Below are positions 1-11,142 of a stretch of DNA of 64,000 nucleotides, in pieces; positions within the stretch are counted from its first letter, which is position 1, and every line of letters begins with the position of its first letter. The stretch is from Prorocentrum cordatum (taxonomy: Eukaryota > Sar > Dinophyceae > Prorocentrales > Prorocentraceae). The DNA lies in NCBI GenBank assembly GCA_963575745.1, contig CAUYUJ010004525.1:207901-271900 (forward strand), written 5' to 3'. A program made the translations under genes and the position numbers. Under the pieces are notes generated by a model. The model was given only the letters and a program-made list of their open reading frames with translations, was not told the origin of the DNA and searched no databases.

Positions 1-338
1 GCGGCAAACGAGAGGGCGAGCGTCGAAGAAAGGGGCGACGCGGGCACCCATCGCCTCATGCTGAGCAAATCGTTTCTGGTTAATGCTTTCGGGTGGCATC
101 GCAGGACGCGGGGCGCGCCGTCAAGCTCGCTGAAGTATAGCAAGGGGTCCGCGGCGAAGAACTGCTCGAGATAGCTCATCGAGGACAACGCCGCTGAGTG
201 GCAGTCGCGCGCGAACGCCTCGTTGGGCGTCGGATAGTCCCAGAGGAAGCACATGCGCAAGTGGTGCTTGCCTGCCGGCTCCGCCCACTGCATATTGTTC
301 GTTGCGCCTCGGTCGAGCATGGCACCCAAGAATTTCAT
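1..338 (-). CDS. partial open reading frame, unknown product, runs off the left edge
   Basis: Reading leftwards from an ATG at 338, the minus strand is open for about 112 codons to the window edge. The frame is also open upstream of that ATG to roughly position 470, so the start is arbitrary. The composition is protein-like rather than repeat-derived: it includes stretches such as CFLWDYPTPNEAFARDC and YLEQFFAADPLLYFSELDG, rich in aromatic residues and not low-complexity. I do not recognise a family. It may be an exon of a live gene or part of a decayed retroelement together with the coding-like stretches at 370-825 and 1213-1994 on the same strand. The lack of stops in a GC-rich region is only moderate evidence. 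Confidence 0.35.
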   Translation of the reverse strand, partial: MKFLGAMLDRGATNNMQWAEPAGKHHLRMCFLWDYPTPNEAFARDCHSAALSSMSYLEQFFAADPLLYFSELDGAPRVLRCHPKALTRNDLLSMRRWVPASPLSSTLALSFA

Positions 339-369
339 GAAGCTCGCGATTCTGAAGTCCACCCGGCGA

Positions 370-825
370 TTATGAAGCTGCAACGCCCGTTGCTGACAAG
401 ACGCCCACTGGCGGGGCCAGGGCGCGCATGGACGGCTGGAGCCGGAAGCTTGCAATAATCGAAATGGCCTCGAAGTGCGGCTTTAAACGTGTAGCGCGCG
501 CGAGGGCGGTCACGATGGGCCCTGGTCTTCCGCGCGCGCCGCGAGGCTGCCGCGGCGCCAACTGAGAACGTGCCTGGCGCATTTCATACTCATCCTGGCG
601 CACCTCCCAATGGCGATGCTGGAAGGCTCGGTCAAGATCCTCCGCGCGCCAAAGACGAAGGGGTTGAAGGCCGGGGCTCATCGAGCGCCGCTGAAGGGAG
701 CACCCCCGTGCAACGCTGGAGTCCACGGGACGCTGCGCGAACAGCTCACCGCCGGAGCGAACCCAGCAGCGCTGGTCGAGGAGCAGCGCCTGCACGAGCA
801 GCAAGCTTGTCGCGGGCAGACACAT
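370..825 (-). other. coding-like stretch, possible exon or decayed coding sequence
   Basis: A minus-strand frame is open for 151 codons. The middle third (for example RAEDLDRAFQHRHWEVRQ, then a segment ending RATRLKPHFEAI) looks protein-like, while the ends look like GC-driven filler. It overlaps the reading frame of the left-edge ORF in another frame, so a frameshift or an intron would be needed to join them. No family is recognised. It could equally be a chance open frame in GC-rich DNA. Confidence 0.2.
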
Positions 826-1212
826 GGGCGACTTCGGAAACCCTCAACCCAGAGACGTTTTCACTTCTTGGGGGCGCATCTTGTGCTTCCTTTCAAGCCG
901 CTGCCCCCTCTGATCCACTGCTCTCGAAGCCAAATGCTGGGCGCGCAACGCTGTCTACCGAGGCCTACAAACGAGTGCTAAGCATCGGCGCAATCGAATG
1001 TCGACAGGGCCCTTGACAAAACCCATGGCGCTGAGCCCCGGGAGAGCACCTGCGCCCCAACCTCGCGCACCCCATCCTCTGGGGGGCGGCGCTGCGAGGT
1101 CGGCCCCCGAGCCCCTCCAGGGCCGGGCGGGCCATCGGCCGCAGAAAGAGCCCGCGGGGGCCCCAGCGCAACCGCTAAGTGCCACCCCCTCGAGATGAGC
1201 GAAGAAATCGTC

Positions 1213-1994
1213 TCAAAAAGTTTGACTGGAGCTCCTGCGACTGGATCCTTCACTCCTCCTCACTTCATCTGACGCATGGAGCCCGTGCCCTTGGCATTGC
1301 TCTGCTTGCCCGCCATGATTGCGTGCCCCCGACGGCGTTCGCAGCCGTGCTCCTCGGCGCTGCGCCGCGCCCCAGCAACTGGCCTGCCGCAAGGGCGCCG
1401 CCGTTCCCCTCAGCTGCGCGGGCGCGTGCTGGAGCTCTGGGCGGTGGCGCGCGGCGGAGATCCACTTCTGCACCTCGTGACGCGCGCTGTCTTCCGGCGC
1501 GGAATGGCCTGTCTTGTCCTGGATTTCGGCGCACCGTGCCACGAGGCGCTTCGCCGCCTCCATCGTCGCGTCGGGGTCTGGCCACCGCTGAGCTGCCGCC
1601 TCCACCGCTGTCTCCTCGGTCTGTAGAGCTTCCCCGACGCGGTGCAGCGCCGCCTTCGTCATCGCGTCTGGGCGCGTGCCCCGCGGGTGGCCCTCGAACG
1701 CGCCTTTCTCCCTCTCCAGCTCGCCCACATCGTTGCACTTGTCGGCTCCTCCTTCCAACCACCATCTGAACTTTGGTCCGAGCGCAGGGTCAGCACTGCG
1801 TTCGCATCGTGGCTCTGGTTGCGAAGGTTGTCCACGTGCTGATGCACCTGCGTAGCCATCGCAGGCGTCAGGTGGCGGCGCCCCCCTGCTGCGGCCGCGC
1901 CTGCCTCCGCCCCCCCCTCGGCCCCTGCCTCGACCCCGCCCCCGTGCTCGGGGTTGCGCCTCTCGGGCGGGCTCTCCGCCAGCGGCGCGGACAT
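1213..1994 (-). pseudogene. decayed coding region, two overlapping minus-strand frames
   Basis: Two minus-strand frames hand over to each other near 1,740-1,760. The upstream one (1994 to 1659) contains a segment beginning TPAMATQVHQHVDNLRNQSH and ending SDQSSDGGWKEE. The downstream one (1758 to 1213) continues with CNDVGELEREKGAFEGHPRG, an Ala/Glu-rich helical stretch, and then KRLVARCAEIQDKTGHSAPE. A single-base frameshift would join them. The content resembles a helical, charged, nucleic-acid-binding-like protein such as the first ORF of a non-LTR element, but this is inference. I cannot name a family. Confidence 0.35.
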
Positions 1995-2002
1995 CTCAGT
2001 GG

Positions 2003-2245
2003 TTGAGCAAGGGCCGACTGCCCCGGCATTCCCATAGTCCTACAACGGAATCTTCTTAGAAGCCAAACATGTTCTGAACGCCGAAACAATCTTCTTAGAA
2101 CATCAACCCGACGCGTTAAAACAAGGCCGACTCCGCCAGACAAGTTCTAAGAACATTCCGTGGAAAATCACAGAAGGTTCTTAGGACATTGTCGGGTAGG
2201 GCTATCGGCGAGCCAGGGCGCTTCGCCACTGCTTGACATGGGGCC
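2003..2245. repeat. dispersed repeat R1, copy 1
   Basis: About 240 bp starting TTGAGCAAGGGCCGAC and ending CGCTTCGCCACTGCTTGA recur at 30,586-30,838 in the same orientation, with many substitutions but shared blocks throughout. Both copies carry several near-palindromic TTCTTAGAAC motifs. Neither copy has clear terminal inverted repeats. This is an old interspersed element of unknown type. Confidence 0.7.
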
Positions 2246-2985
2246 CCGCAGCCGTCAACGGCGGCGGAGCGCGGCGAACTTCTCGGGCCGCAGACGCCCG
2301 GCGCACAGGGCATCGCCCGGAACTGGCGCGGCGCATGGGGGCGCCCTTCCCGGCGAAGACCCGCTGGCAATGCGGGCGCGCCTCGCTGTTCAAACTGGCC
2401 TGCGAAGAGCAAGTCGATCAGCGGCAGCCCCCTGGGGTTCGCGCCTGCGGCCATCGAGGCACTTGGGGCCCCTGCGCGCGCGGCCGCGCCCAGGGCGCTG
2501 AAGCGCGCCATGCTGCGCTCCGTCTGCGCGCGCCCCTCCAGCAGGGGCAGGGGCAGCCGCGGCGTGGAAAGATGCCGCCGATCGATGTTCAGCCAAGGAA
2601 AAGTCACACAGCCATTGAAACCACGGCTTAGAAACGTCGGGCCTAGGCCCAGGGGCCCCGCCCCGAACGCCAGCAACAAGCGATGACCAATGCGCGCGCA
2701 GGCCCCGGCCCATCTGGGCCACTCCACCCGAAATTCTGCGGGGGCCCACCCGCCCCACGGAACTCGCGCGTCTGAGAATCACAGCACTGACCGCCCACGT
2801 GGGATCGCATTCAGGAGCTTTCTGGGGCCAGCCCTGGTGCAGTCGCTCTCTGTCACCACCTCAGCCCGCGGCGCAGCAGCGCCTCATTGGGGGCGCGCTG
2901 AGTATGGGCTGGAGCGCGAAGTGGGCGTAGTAGCGCCCTGCTCTGTCAGCGTTCCAGTTTTAGTAGTTCATGCTTGGTAAGTAAG
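2246..2985. other. GC-rich stretch, no gene supported
   Basis: A minus-strand frame stays open from 2727 to 2116, but it runs straight into repeat R1 and is rich in Ala, Arg, Pro and Gly, as expected from base composition. I see no domain, splice pattern or repeat that supports a gene here. Confidence 0.4.
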
Positions 2986-2990
2986 AACCA

Positions 2991-4345
2991 CTATCTCCGC
3001 GGCATGCGCGGCGATTGACCGAACCAGAGAATCCCAAGGCCGTTTTTGGAGCCGACAGCTAGGATGCCCCTTGAATGCGCTTTGCGAAAGCGTGCCGCGC
3101 ACCGCGCTGGCCCCTTGCGCGCGTCGTTGCAATCGCGACGCCATCCCTGATCAAGACCCCCAAGTAGTTGACTGACTTTTGGACGTAGACGTTCACTGAT
3201 CGACCCATCGCTCATCATCGGGGCGTCCGTCTTTTTATCGCTGATCTCCTTCTGGAATTTATGACGCGCCGTTCCCGAGGAAATCATCGGGATTTCGAGC
3301 TTAGGAACATTCATCTTCACGCCCCCGTCCATGGTCATTTGAAACAAGAACTGGAGGCGCTCTGCGACCCGTTCGCAACTCTCGATCACGGCCAAACCAA
3401 TCAGGTCGTCAACAAACTTAACCTGGGACGCGCATAGCTCGGCGTTCACCTGAAGATCTGGAATGCCCCTGCCCCAATGCATCTCAAAATTAAGATCTGA
3501 AGCCACCGTGGCCCCCCTCGAAGCCCTGGGCCACCTGCTGAAAGTGCGATCTCCTGAGCGCGAGATCCTGGATGGTGGTACAAGAGTGGATTACAAGGTC
3601 TGTTCGTCTTGATACCACGCAAGATGCAACATGTCCTCTTATGCACGGCCTCAAGAATTAATATGACTGCCTTTGACACGGCCAACCTATCCAACGACTC
3701 CCAGACCTTATCCCCAGGCAACACACCAAAAGCTTTTTCCAAGCCGACCAGAACAACAACCGAAAACAAGGCCGGGAGGTTGGCGCGGCTTCGGCACACA
3801 CGGAACCTTCGAATGATCTCATCCACTATGACCACCGCGTCTCGTGTGGATCGCTGCGGCCATGCAACGCCTTGTGTAGCAGCAGCAGAAAGTCGGTCAC
3901 CACATTTGCGTGCATGGCCCATGCGCGGTACATTGATTAAGGCCTTCCCCACGTGGTTGATCAACCTGATTGTTCGACAAAGGTCTGGGGAGATCCGTCC
4001 ATCACCATTTGGTTTGCGAAGGGATACTGTTTCTCCATCTTTGGATAACTGGGGAACCCGCTTCAGCTGGTGGCAGGTCTGAACCACTTGGGTCAACGAA
4101 CCGGCGACGCAGCCCAAACAAAGCTTCCATACATGAGCAACTACCCAGTCTGATGGTTGTGCCGGTGTCGGTGACAACGCACTTTCGGAATCATGCCACT
4201 TAAAATCAGGGGCCACTATATGATTTTGTATTTTTTTGACGACGTTGATCGTGTTTCCAAAAGCGATGTCTTCCGAGAGGACATCCGAACGGTCTCCATG
4301 GCAAAGGTGCATTCCTCCACCTTCTCCTCCTGGCAAAAAGTCCAC
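2991..4345 (-). pseudogene. LINE reverse transcriptase, broken into two frames
   Basis: The upstream frame (4345-3446) carries the finger and palm motifs in order: LRKPNGDGRISPDLCRTIRL in place of the usual 'lpKpg...RPIsL', then GVAWPQRSTRDAVVIVDEII for the 'G...gRST.dai' helix, and VVLVGLEKAFGVLPGDKVWE where D..KAFD would be expected. The catalytic Asp is replaced by Gly/Val, so motif A is dead. The second frame (3506-2991) has SQVKFVDDLIGLA, the (Y/F)xDD active-site motif, followed by GGVKMNVPKLEI, the usual 'G...n..Kt..' strand. The two frames are separated by a shift near 3,450-3,500. Confidence 0.75.
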
Positions 4346-4645
4346 AATACTCGCGCTCGTAGTTCCATATCCTCCCCATGATCAAAGCAAGGACTCTCCA
4401 GTAGCAGGATTGTGGACCGTCATCGAAAGCGCCGTAGGTTTTGGCGCAATGCGTCTGATGATAATGTAGCCATTCCTGGCGTCATTGTGATGGTCCGCGT
4501 GCTCTGCCTGATCAACAACTTCAGCTGTAAGGCCCGCGTTTCTTGCTTAGCCAATCGATTGAAGTTCTGGAGCTCGCCCATCAGCGACTCACGCAGTCAA
4601 CTCCCTTGGACCGCTTTGGCAAGCACGCGTTGGTAGAACTGCTTT

Positions 4646-5054
4646 TTAGATATGAGCTCCTGGACTCCTACGTCTCGTCAGGGAAGGCGGGAGCCTCCTG
4701 CTTGGTGGGCTGAGTGGTGTAGATGTCCACCGCTGCGTCCACGACGACTCCTTCGAGAGCGTTGAAGCACCTGGACGCCATGCCATACTCCTGGCTAAGA
4801 CCACACACTTGTTGCGATTTTCCCAGGATGTGCCGTTCACGAAAGTGCCGATCAAACGTGCTGCACAACTGCAAGACACGCTCAGGGATCATGGAGCTAT
4901 CCTGCTGCTGGGCCCCTTGAAATTCCTCGAGGTCCGACATGACGAGGCCCCTAACCCAGCGAAGCTCAGAGGGAGGGCGTCGCAACTTGCACCGTAGGCC
5001 GGCATATCTCATTGCCTGCACCAGTCGGTGCTCTCGGTAGCCACACAGGCTCAC
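4646..5054 (-). pseudogene. LINE inter-domain linker remnant
   Basis: A 128-codon minus-strand frame lies between the endonuclease and reverse-transcriptase blocks. It includes PSELRWVRGLVMSDLEEFQG and RVLQLCSTFDRHFRERHILG, which look protein-like. It has no recognisable catalytic motif. Position and strand suggest it is the linker of the same element. Confidence 0.45.
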
Positions 5055-5075
5055 AGCGGCCTGGCCGCTGTGAGG

Positions 5076-5996
5076 TTATGTGGCTACCGAACGGCCTGGA
5101 AACGCACGCACACGTAGTCGATCGTCGACCACGTCACTCCGTCCGTGTGGACCCACGAATGGTTGAAGAGAGAGGCTGGCCGAACGAGGTGAGGGCAGCA
5201 AGTCCTTGGTTCTGCAGCACCGACAAGAGCGTGTGGCCATTTTGTCTCGTCCTGCTGAGAGTCCCCCGAGATCCCGCGAGGCCTGTGTGTTAGAAGGTGA
5301 TGGGGCCACGGATGCGCTAGCATCTAAACATTGAACCAACGCCGATCGACCGGATTTCCTTTCTTCCTGCTCCCTGCCTGCTGTTTCCGCCTGGCCCGTC
5401 TTCTGCCTGCCCGCCCGCCCCGCCGGCCCTGGCCTCCCGCCTGGGCGTTCGTCGTCATCTGCCTGCTTCTCCCCTCCTCGTCCCCTTCCGCCGGGCCGCG
5501 CAGCCTGCCCGGAACCAGCGTGGCGGCATGTAGGGCTTCGAGTATGCCGTGGGCGCGCAGCGTCTCTGGTAGCGCCCGTGCAGGACGCGCGGTAAGGTCA
5601 GTATCTTCACACTGCTGCCATGAGCCTGGGTTTTCAAATGGTGCTGATTCACATCGTTGGCCAAGCCAAGGAGCGCTATGGGGGGCTCGTTGGTCCCGCT
5701 GCCCTACGTAATTGGACACCCTGAAGACGCACTGGGATCCACTGGCGGACACATCGTATCTCGTCCATCCCGAAGTCCCGCCAGTTGAAAGCGATGAGGC
5801 ACCCGTCTTTGGCCTCGGGGGGCAATTTAGGTGTAGGTAGTATGCGAAATCCGTCACAATGCCAAGCAGTGTTCGGGGACATCGGAGTACTAGGAAAACA
5901 GCATACTGCTCCTTCCCGATCCCGCGCTACCCGCAAAATTTCACCAACACGGTCCACTACCACCAAGGACTCCGTGTTGTAACTCCAGATAGCCAA
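5076..5996 (-). pseudogene. LINE endonuclease (EEP-like) domain, broken
   Basis: In apurinic/apyrimidinic-type LINE endonucleases this domain nicks the target DNA. The N-terminal block (5996-5676) starts MAIWSYNTESLVVVDRVGEI, matching the usual opening of the domain, where an N in a WN-type strand precedes a helix and a 'vccfQET'-like strand; here that position reads AVCCFPSTPM, so the catalytic Q-E pair is not recognisable. The C-terminal block (5323-5084) contains VHTDGVTWSTIDYVCVRF, matching the S/R-IDY(V) strand near the end of the domain. The middle is shifted between frames and carries a low-complexity Arg/Gly-rich insert around 5,330-5,500. It was probably inactive before insertion or has decayed since. 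Confidence 0.6.
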
Positions 5997-5999
5997 TGA

Positions 6000-7680
6000 A
6001 TGTTTTGAACTTTTTTCCCGCAGTATTCCACGGCCCGGATGGGCCGAGGCGAAGGGTCGACACTGGGCTCAGGACAAACTCCGCTAGTGGCCAGCGCGGC
6101 TATTGAGGAGCGAATCCAATGCTGACCTTTGTGCCAACAAGCTCTTGTCAGTGCCACCAGCCTCAGTGCATGTCGATGGGCTCGCTTGTTCCCCATACGC
6201 CCTGGCTCCCGCGGACGCTCCTGACGTCAACGTCTGGACATTGCGGTTCAGATCGGTCGGGCAGCCGAGCAGCGCAAGCAGCAGCAGGCAACGCCATGGC
6301 TGGGGGGTGCTGTGAGTCAGCCTGATGGGGAGGAGGAGGAGGAGGAGGAGGAGGAGGAGGAGGAGGAGGAGGAGGAGGAGGAGGAGGAGGAGGGGGGAGT
6401 TGCGACCCCACGCGCGCCCGAGCAAGCGACGTCCTTGAGCCGCCGAGGCTTATCTTCTACTTCCGCCGCCCTCCGCCCGCCTTCCGCCGGCCTCCGCCGG
6501 CCTCCGCCGGTGGAGGCAGCCTCGTTTGACTCCCAGCGACCTCCCGCCGCTCTTCCACCGAGGAAGAGATGGCACCTCCCTCGACCCTCGAGGGCGAGGC
6601 CCTCTTTGGAGCGCCCCAGATCTCCGCAGAACATGGCGACACAACCAAATGGAGGGCAACATCTCGCGCGACCCCTCCGAGGACAGCCGGGCGCGGTACG
6701 GCAGCACGTCGGGCCCCGCAACTGCTGTGCGCGCGTGGGGGGCGCGCCGCGTGCTCCAGAGGCTCGGGCGTCGGCAGCGGGAGCGGCTGCTCCGCGAGCT
6801 GCGGCGTGCACTTCTCCAGGTGGCGTTCCCCCGCAGCGGAATCGGTCGCTGCGTCGGCGAAGGAGGAGGAGGAGGAGGAGGAGGAGGAGGAGGAGGAGGA
6901 GGAGGAGGGGGAAAAGGAGCAGGAGGAGGAGGAGGAGGGGGAGGAGGAGAGAGAAGAAGAGGACAGAGAGGGAGGACTCATCTGACATCCTAACCCTCCC
7001 TCCAATCCCTTCCCATGGCGCTGATTTGTCATTCTCCGCGGGTTCGTGTCAGAGCCGACCTGAAACTCGCACAGAAAGCCCATTTCGTGTCATTCGCAAT
7101 CGGAAAAAGGGGAGCTGCGTGCACGTGAGGAGAAGGTGGTGGGTGAGCATAAGGATGAAATGGAGGAAAAGGATGAAGACGAACAGCAGCAGGAACTAAA
7201 TCGGACGGATCGGGAGGAAAAGGATGATCACGGGACGGCGGAGGGGCTTTGAGGGGGCGACAACGATGAAGAAAGACTCCGACTCAGAAAAGTTGCCCGC
7301 GCTGAGGCGTGACGAACGGCAGCAACACGGACAAGAGTGGAACGAGTGGGGTGAACAGGAGGACCGGGGGAAGGCGGAGGAGGGGAATGAAGAGGGGACC
7401 AGAATAAAGCAAGAACCGGATCCAGAAAAGTGGCCCGCGCTTTGTCGAGAGCGACAGTCTGAACGACGGGAGCAAAGCGCCGATCCGAAGATGAGGCCCC
7501 ACGCTGTAGCGGGAGCACCACTTTCAAACACCCAAGACAATCGCAGTCAGAAAGCCAGAACAAAAACTCAATGTTTGAACAACCTGTGTATGTAAAAACA
7601 GAATGCGGATGGGGGTGGGAGATCTTCCGGACAACTTTAGGTGAGGAGGGAGTGTAGTATTCTCACTGTTTAATTGTAGC
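6000..7680. repeat. GAG-tract region with no gene supported
   Basis: Pure (GGA)n runs occupy about 6,328-6,392 and 6,862-6,960. Between them, 6,470-6,510 holds a short CCTCCGCC(C/G)G repeat. Around 7,220-7,480 two degenerate copies of a roughly 140-bp block can be seen, anchored by CAGAAAAGTTGCCCGCGCT at 7,285 and CAGAAAAGTGGCCCGCGCT at 7,423. Long frames here (poly-Glu, poly-Gly, poly-Ser) follow from the triplet repeats and are not evidence of genes. Confidence 0.6.
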
Positions 7681-7800
7681 CCGAGAGGAGAGGGGGAGGA
7701 CCGAGAGGAGGAGGAGGATGAGGGGGAGGAGGGGATGGAGGAAGAGCAGGAGGAGGAGGAGAAGGAGGAGGCGCACCAGGAGGAGAGGAGGAGGACGGGG
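7680..7800. repeat. imperfect (GAG)n tract
   Basis: The top strand is almost wholly purine, built from GAGGA units with AGG interruptions. Confidence 0.7.
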
Positions 7801-7991
7801 GGGGGGCCTCGAGGCGCCTTAGCCCCGCTGGTGGGACCAGCGACTTGGTGCACCACCCAGCGAGCCTGTTTCGCACGATTGGCGGGCACGTGTGCTCTTC
7901 CTCTCATACGTTATGCATATCTGACAGGCAGGCCTGTGGTGCACGTGTGGTTTTGGTGCGTGCTGTTCCCGCCTCTCCTCTCCGATCTCAG

Positions 7992-8145
7992 TCGAAGACG
8001 CGAGGCGCAAATCCCCAGGAACTGCCAAGGCCTTAGGGGGCCTGGCGGCCGCGGTGTGCAGTCGCCACAGGTCGAAGACGCGAGGCGGGATCCCAGGGAC
8101 CACTGGGACCCTTGCGGCCTGGCGGCCGCGGTATGCGGGGTGTGC
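7992..8145. repeat. 79-bp tandem duplication
   Basis: GTCGAAGACGCGAGGCG begins each of two adjacent units (7,992 and 8,071). Both units end with CGGCCTGGCGGCCGCGGT or a close variant. Confidence 0.7.
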
Positions 8146-8207
8146 GAGGCGCGTCGGGAGCCCTTTTCCCGGAGTTGAACAATCCCATCCGGTCGGGTGG
8201 TGAAATC

Positions 8208-8787
8208 CTAGAACCTGATCGATCCTTCATCTCGGAGGCACTGGCGCGCAACTTCTGGCGAGGAGGTCCGCGAGACCTCCCCGACCTGGAGAATTCGGAT
8301 GTCTCCAGCGGGGCGCCGCAAAACAAGTGAGCCACACCCCTGGCTCCTCGCAATGTTGGTGGTGTCGTCTGCCCTTGCCTCCAAAATGTCGACGCCCACG
8401 TCATCGACGATGACGACCACGACCTCCGGAGATCTCCAGAAGCATGTGACGGAGGTCCCTGGAGCCTAGAGGCACCCAGAAGCCCCTGTAGGGCGGAAAC
8501 GAGCTCTCGCAAGGCATCCAGGGGCCTCGACCTTTAAGCTCCTCGATTATCGTGACAGCCTCGACGCTCGATCCTTGTTGCCGATTCAAGTCGTGAAGGG
8601 CATCGTTGGAAACATAAAGCTCGGCGACACATCGCCAATCGATATGCGATAGGCCCCCGAGAGCGAAACCGCACGGTCCTCGGCGGGGTGGCCTGCTGGG
8701 CCCATGTCGACGATGACAGGGCGATCGGGGGTCGATAAATCCCCCGCTGCGCCTTCTATGGAAGACAAGAGGTGCCGATACCGCCAC
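8208..8787 (-). pseudogene. decayed coding sequence, unknown
   Basis: Minus-strand frames give a protein-like text with at least two frameshifts. One frame reads DLSTPDRPVIVDMGPAGHPA. The overlapping frame reads SHIDWRCVAELYVSNDALHD followed by LNRQQGSSVEAVTIIEELKG. A third frame (8420-8208) ends with ILQVGEVSRTSSPEVARQCL. The wording is balanced and not repeat-derived, so I think it descends from a real protein. I do not recognise it; a retroelement polyprotein is possible. Confidence 0.35.
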
Positions 8788-8789
8788 TC

Positions 8790-9460
8790 CCTGGACCTCT
8801 CCGGGGGTGCGTTCTGACCCTGACTTCGAGGCGAATCCAGCCGCGGCGACGAGTGCCTCCCAAGAGGCGGAAAAAAGGGGGAAAAACGGGCGAAGGGCAG
8901 CGGTATCGGTAATTACCTGTTCCTCCTCTGACCTACAACCACAACGAATAGCAACGATGCGCGATTTCGACTGTACCCCCCCTGACGTTGCCCCCCATCG
9001 TCGTCAATTCAGGCCGCTGGCCCGCCCGCGCGCAGGCGCAGCACCGCGAAGCCGGCGTTCGCAAACAACAGCTCCCACGCGGTCGACGCGTGCGCGCGGG
9101 GGCAGAAGAGGTCCTCCGGCCAGGCCGCTCCAGGGGGGTGCGACGGTAGAGGGAAACAATCAATGGACACTCCCGCTTTCCCCCAAATTCAAAGTTGGCT
9201 CACGCGGAGGAGACTGCGGTCGAAGTGCAACTCATCTGTTGGTGGGATCCACCATCCATCAAGGGAGCGAGCCGTTGAGGTGAGTGTCTGGCGTGATTTG
9301 AGGTGGCTGAGGCTGGATGGCCACGAGGATGCTCGGGCATTGGCGCAGGGGCATGCGGAAGCTGGGCGGCAACTGGGGGAGTTGGGACGCACATGGGAAG
9401 TGCGCGCGAGGTCTGGATCGTGGAGAAGGGCGATGTTGACATGGGGAACGTCGGAGGATT
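8790..9460. other. no recognisable feature
   Basis: Open frames exist on both strands but have GC-driven composition, and I see no repeat or domain. Confidence 0.3.
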
Positions 9461-9462
9461 GC

Positions 9463-9535
9463 AAAAAAACCTTCGTTTTTTGCAATCCTTCGTTTTTTTT
9501 GCAATCCTTCGTTTTTTTTGCAATCCTTCGTTCAA
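9463..9535. repeat. 22-bp tandem repeat, about 3.5 copies
   Basis: The unit TTTGCAATCCTTCGTTTTT is repeated head to tail, giving an unusual T-rich island inside GC-rich DNA. Confidence 0.85.
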
Positions 9536-9661
9536 GCGTGGGCGAAATTGAATGGCCGCTGGGGGCGTTGGGCCGGCGTGAAGGGTTGGCAGAGGCACGG
9601 TCAGACTCCGCAGGCACCGTCCTCGGATGAGTCATCAGACCCACCGCCAACTTTGAACATT

Positions 9662-9765
9662 GGAGGAGGAGGAGGAGGAGGAGGAGGAGGAGGAGGAGGA
9701 GGAGGAGGAAGAGAAGGAGGAGGAGGAGGAGGAGGAGGAGGAGGAGGAGGAGGAGGAGGAGGGGA
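9662..9765. repeat. (GGA)n microsatellite
   Basis: About 100 bp of nearly pure GGA on the top strand, broken by GGAAGAGAA. Confidence 0.9.
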
Positions 9766-9779
9766 GGGGAGGCGTTGAC

Positions 9780-10885
9780 CGATGAATGTCGCATGAATGT
9801 TCGCTATTCTGATCCGAGGCCTGGAGCGACGAGGCGACGACGACGACGACGAGAGGATGACGAGGACGACGGCGAACCCAGACCTTCTCTGGCATCTTCG
9901 GGGGACCTTGTCTGTCCCGTCACGCCGTGATCTGCGTCGAAGCCACACCAAATCCGCGTCGAGTTCGCATCGAGTCCGCGTCGGGCACAAGAAGAGACAC
10001 CGATGTGAGGGACATGCGAGGTCCCCCGAAGACGCAGCGTGACAGATCTCCGACGGTATGATTTCTTTCATCGGCGTGTTTTTTGATCGATTTCGACGCC
10101 TAGGGACTCTGCACGGGCCCCAGGACCATCAAAACTAGATCCGGGGTGGAAAACTGTCCCTGGTGGAGGGGTCGGGGTCGCGCATGGAACAACCAGATCG
10201 GAGAATGCCTGGGAACGACGGACGGCGGACGACCGATGGCAACGACCAGCGCTGACGACGGACGACTCTTCCAAGGGGCTCTGGAGGCTGCACCGCCAAT
10301 TCGCAGCTCGGAACGACTGGGCAGGCTGGAGCCCGGAAGGAATCCGCTCTGCGCGGGTTCTGGCCGGGGGGGGGCCACGGAGGCGCCGTGGCTTGCTCCA
10401 CGCGGGCGTCTTTCCCCCATCTCGGCCTCCGGGGGCCCGCGGGCCTTGGAGGGCGTGCGGAGGGTGGGGGCGGGGCCGTCCTCCCAGGGCCTCGCGCCCT
10501 TCTCGCAGTTGTACTCCTGCCACCGGTCGAGCTTGAAGGGCCCGAAGTCACAGCGCTTGTACTCCAGCACCAGGTGGGACGAGTTGTACCTGCCGCCCGT
10601 CCTCCTCCACCCTCTCCTCGTCTCCCTCATTGTCCCCCTCCTCATCCTCTTCCTCCTCCTCGTCCTCCTCCTCCTCCTCCTCGTCCTCGTCCGCCTCCGC
10701 CTCACGCTCCTCCTCCAGCTCAGCCGACTCCCCTTGTTGCTAATCATCGCCCCCGCCGCTGTCCGTCTCCTCATCCGCCCCTCTCGTCCTCGCCCGCCTC
10801 GTGGGCCCCCCACCCGGCGGGAAGCCGCCGGCGACCACATCAACACCAGAGCCCATGCGACCGATGACTGGTAGGCCTCTCCCTT
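9780..10885. other. no gene supported; imperfect CTC tract at 10,605-10,735
   Basis: A minus-strand frame remains open across 10,100-11,314 for 404 codons, but it runs through the CTC tract and two foldback elements, so it is not a credible gene. Confidence 0.45.
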
Positions 10886-10887
10886 GG

Positions 10888-11102
10888 GGCAGTGCAAAGG
10901 GGGGTCACCACTAGGGGGGTCGCCACTTCCTCGAGGAAGCGCCACTTCCTCGAGACTTCCTCGAGGAACTGGGCCCCCCAGAGCCCCGAAAACGCAAAGA
11001 AACGTCCAAAAACATCCTCGACCCCTCGACTCTCCATCCTGGAACCTCGATTTCCAGGAGAAGCTGGCGACCCCCCCAGTGGTGACCCCCCTTGGCACTG
11101 CC
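10888..11102. mobile_element. foldback/MITE-like element FA, 215 bp
   Basis: The left end (GCAGTGCAAAGGGGGGTCAC, then CACTAGGGGGGTCGCCA) is the inverted complement of the right end (TGGCGACCCCCCCAGTGG, then TGACCCCCCTTGGCACTGC). The arms are about 38 bp with few mismatches. CCCTTGGG to the left and CCCTGGG to the right may be remnants of a target duplication. The interior is non-coding. Confidence 0.75.
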
Positions 11103-11142
11103 TGATCCCTGGGCCCCGCATCCCTGGCCACCTCGCCCTGGG

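Larger units (their letters stand above)
2991..5996 (-). mobile_element. decayed LINE-type (non-LTR) retrotransposon
   Basis: Three consecutive minus-strand blocks follow the order expected of a non-LTR element: an endonuclease/exonuclease/phosphatase-like domain (5996-5076), a linker (5054-4646) and a reverse transcriptase (4345-2991). The blocks lie in different frames with stops between them, so the element is dead. I saw neither a poly-A or short-repeat tail nor target-site duplications, so the true ends are not fixed. Non-LTR elements of this kind are abundant in dinoflagellate genomes (established); the assignment rests on motifs read by eye. Confidence 0.7.

Noticed and set aside
2116-2727. 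203-codon minus-strand frame as a gene
   Set aside because: GC-driven composition, and its C-terminus lies within dispersed repeat R1.
6312-7199. 295-codon frame with poly-Glu and poly-Arg
   Set aside because: Both runs are GGA tracts; the opposite strand is open too.
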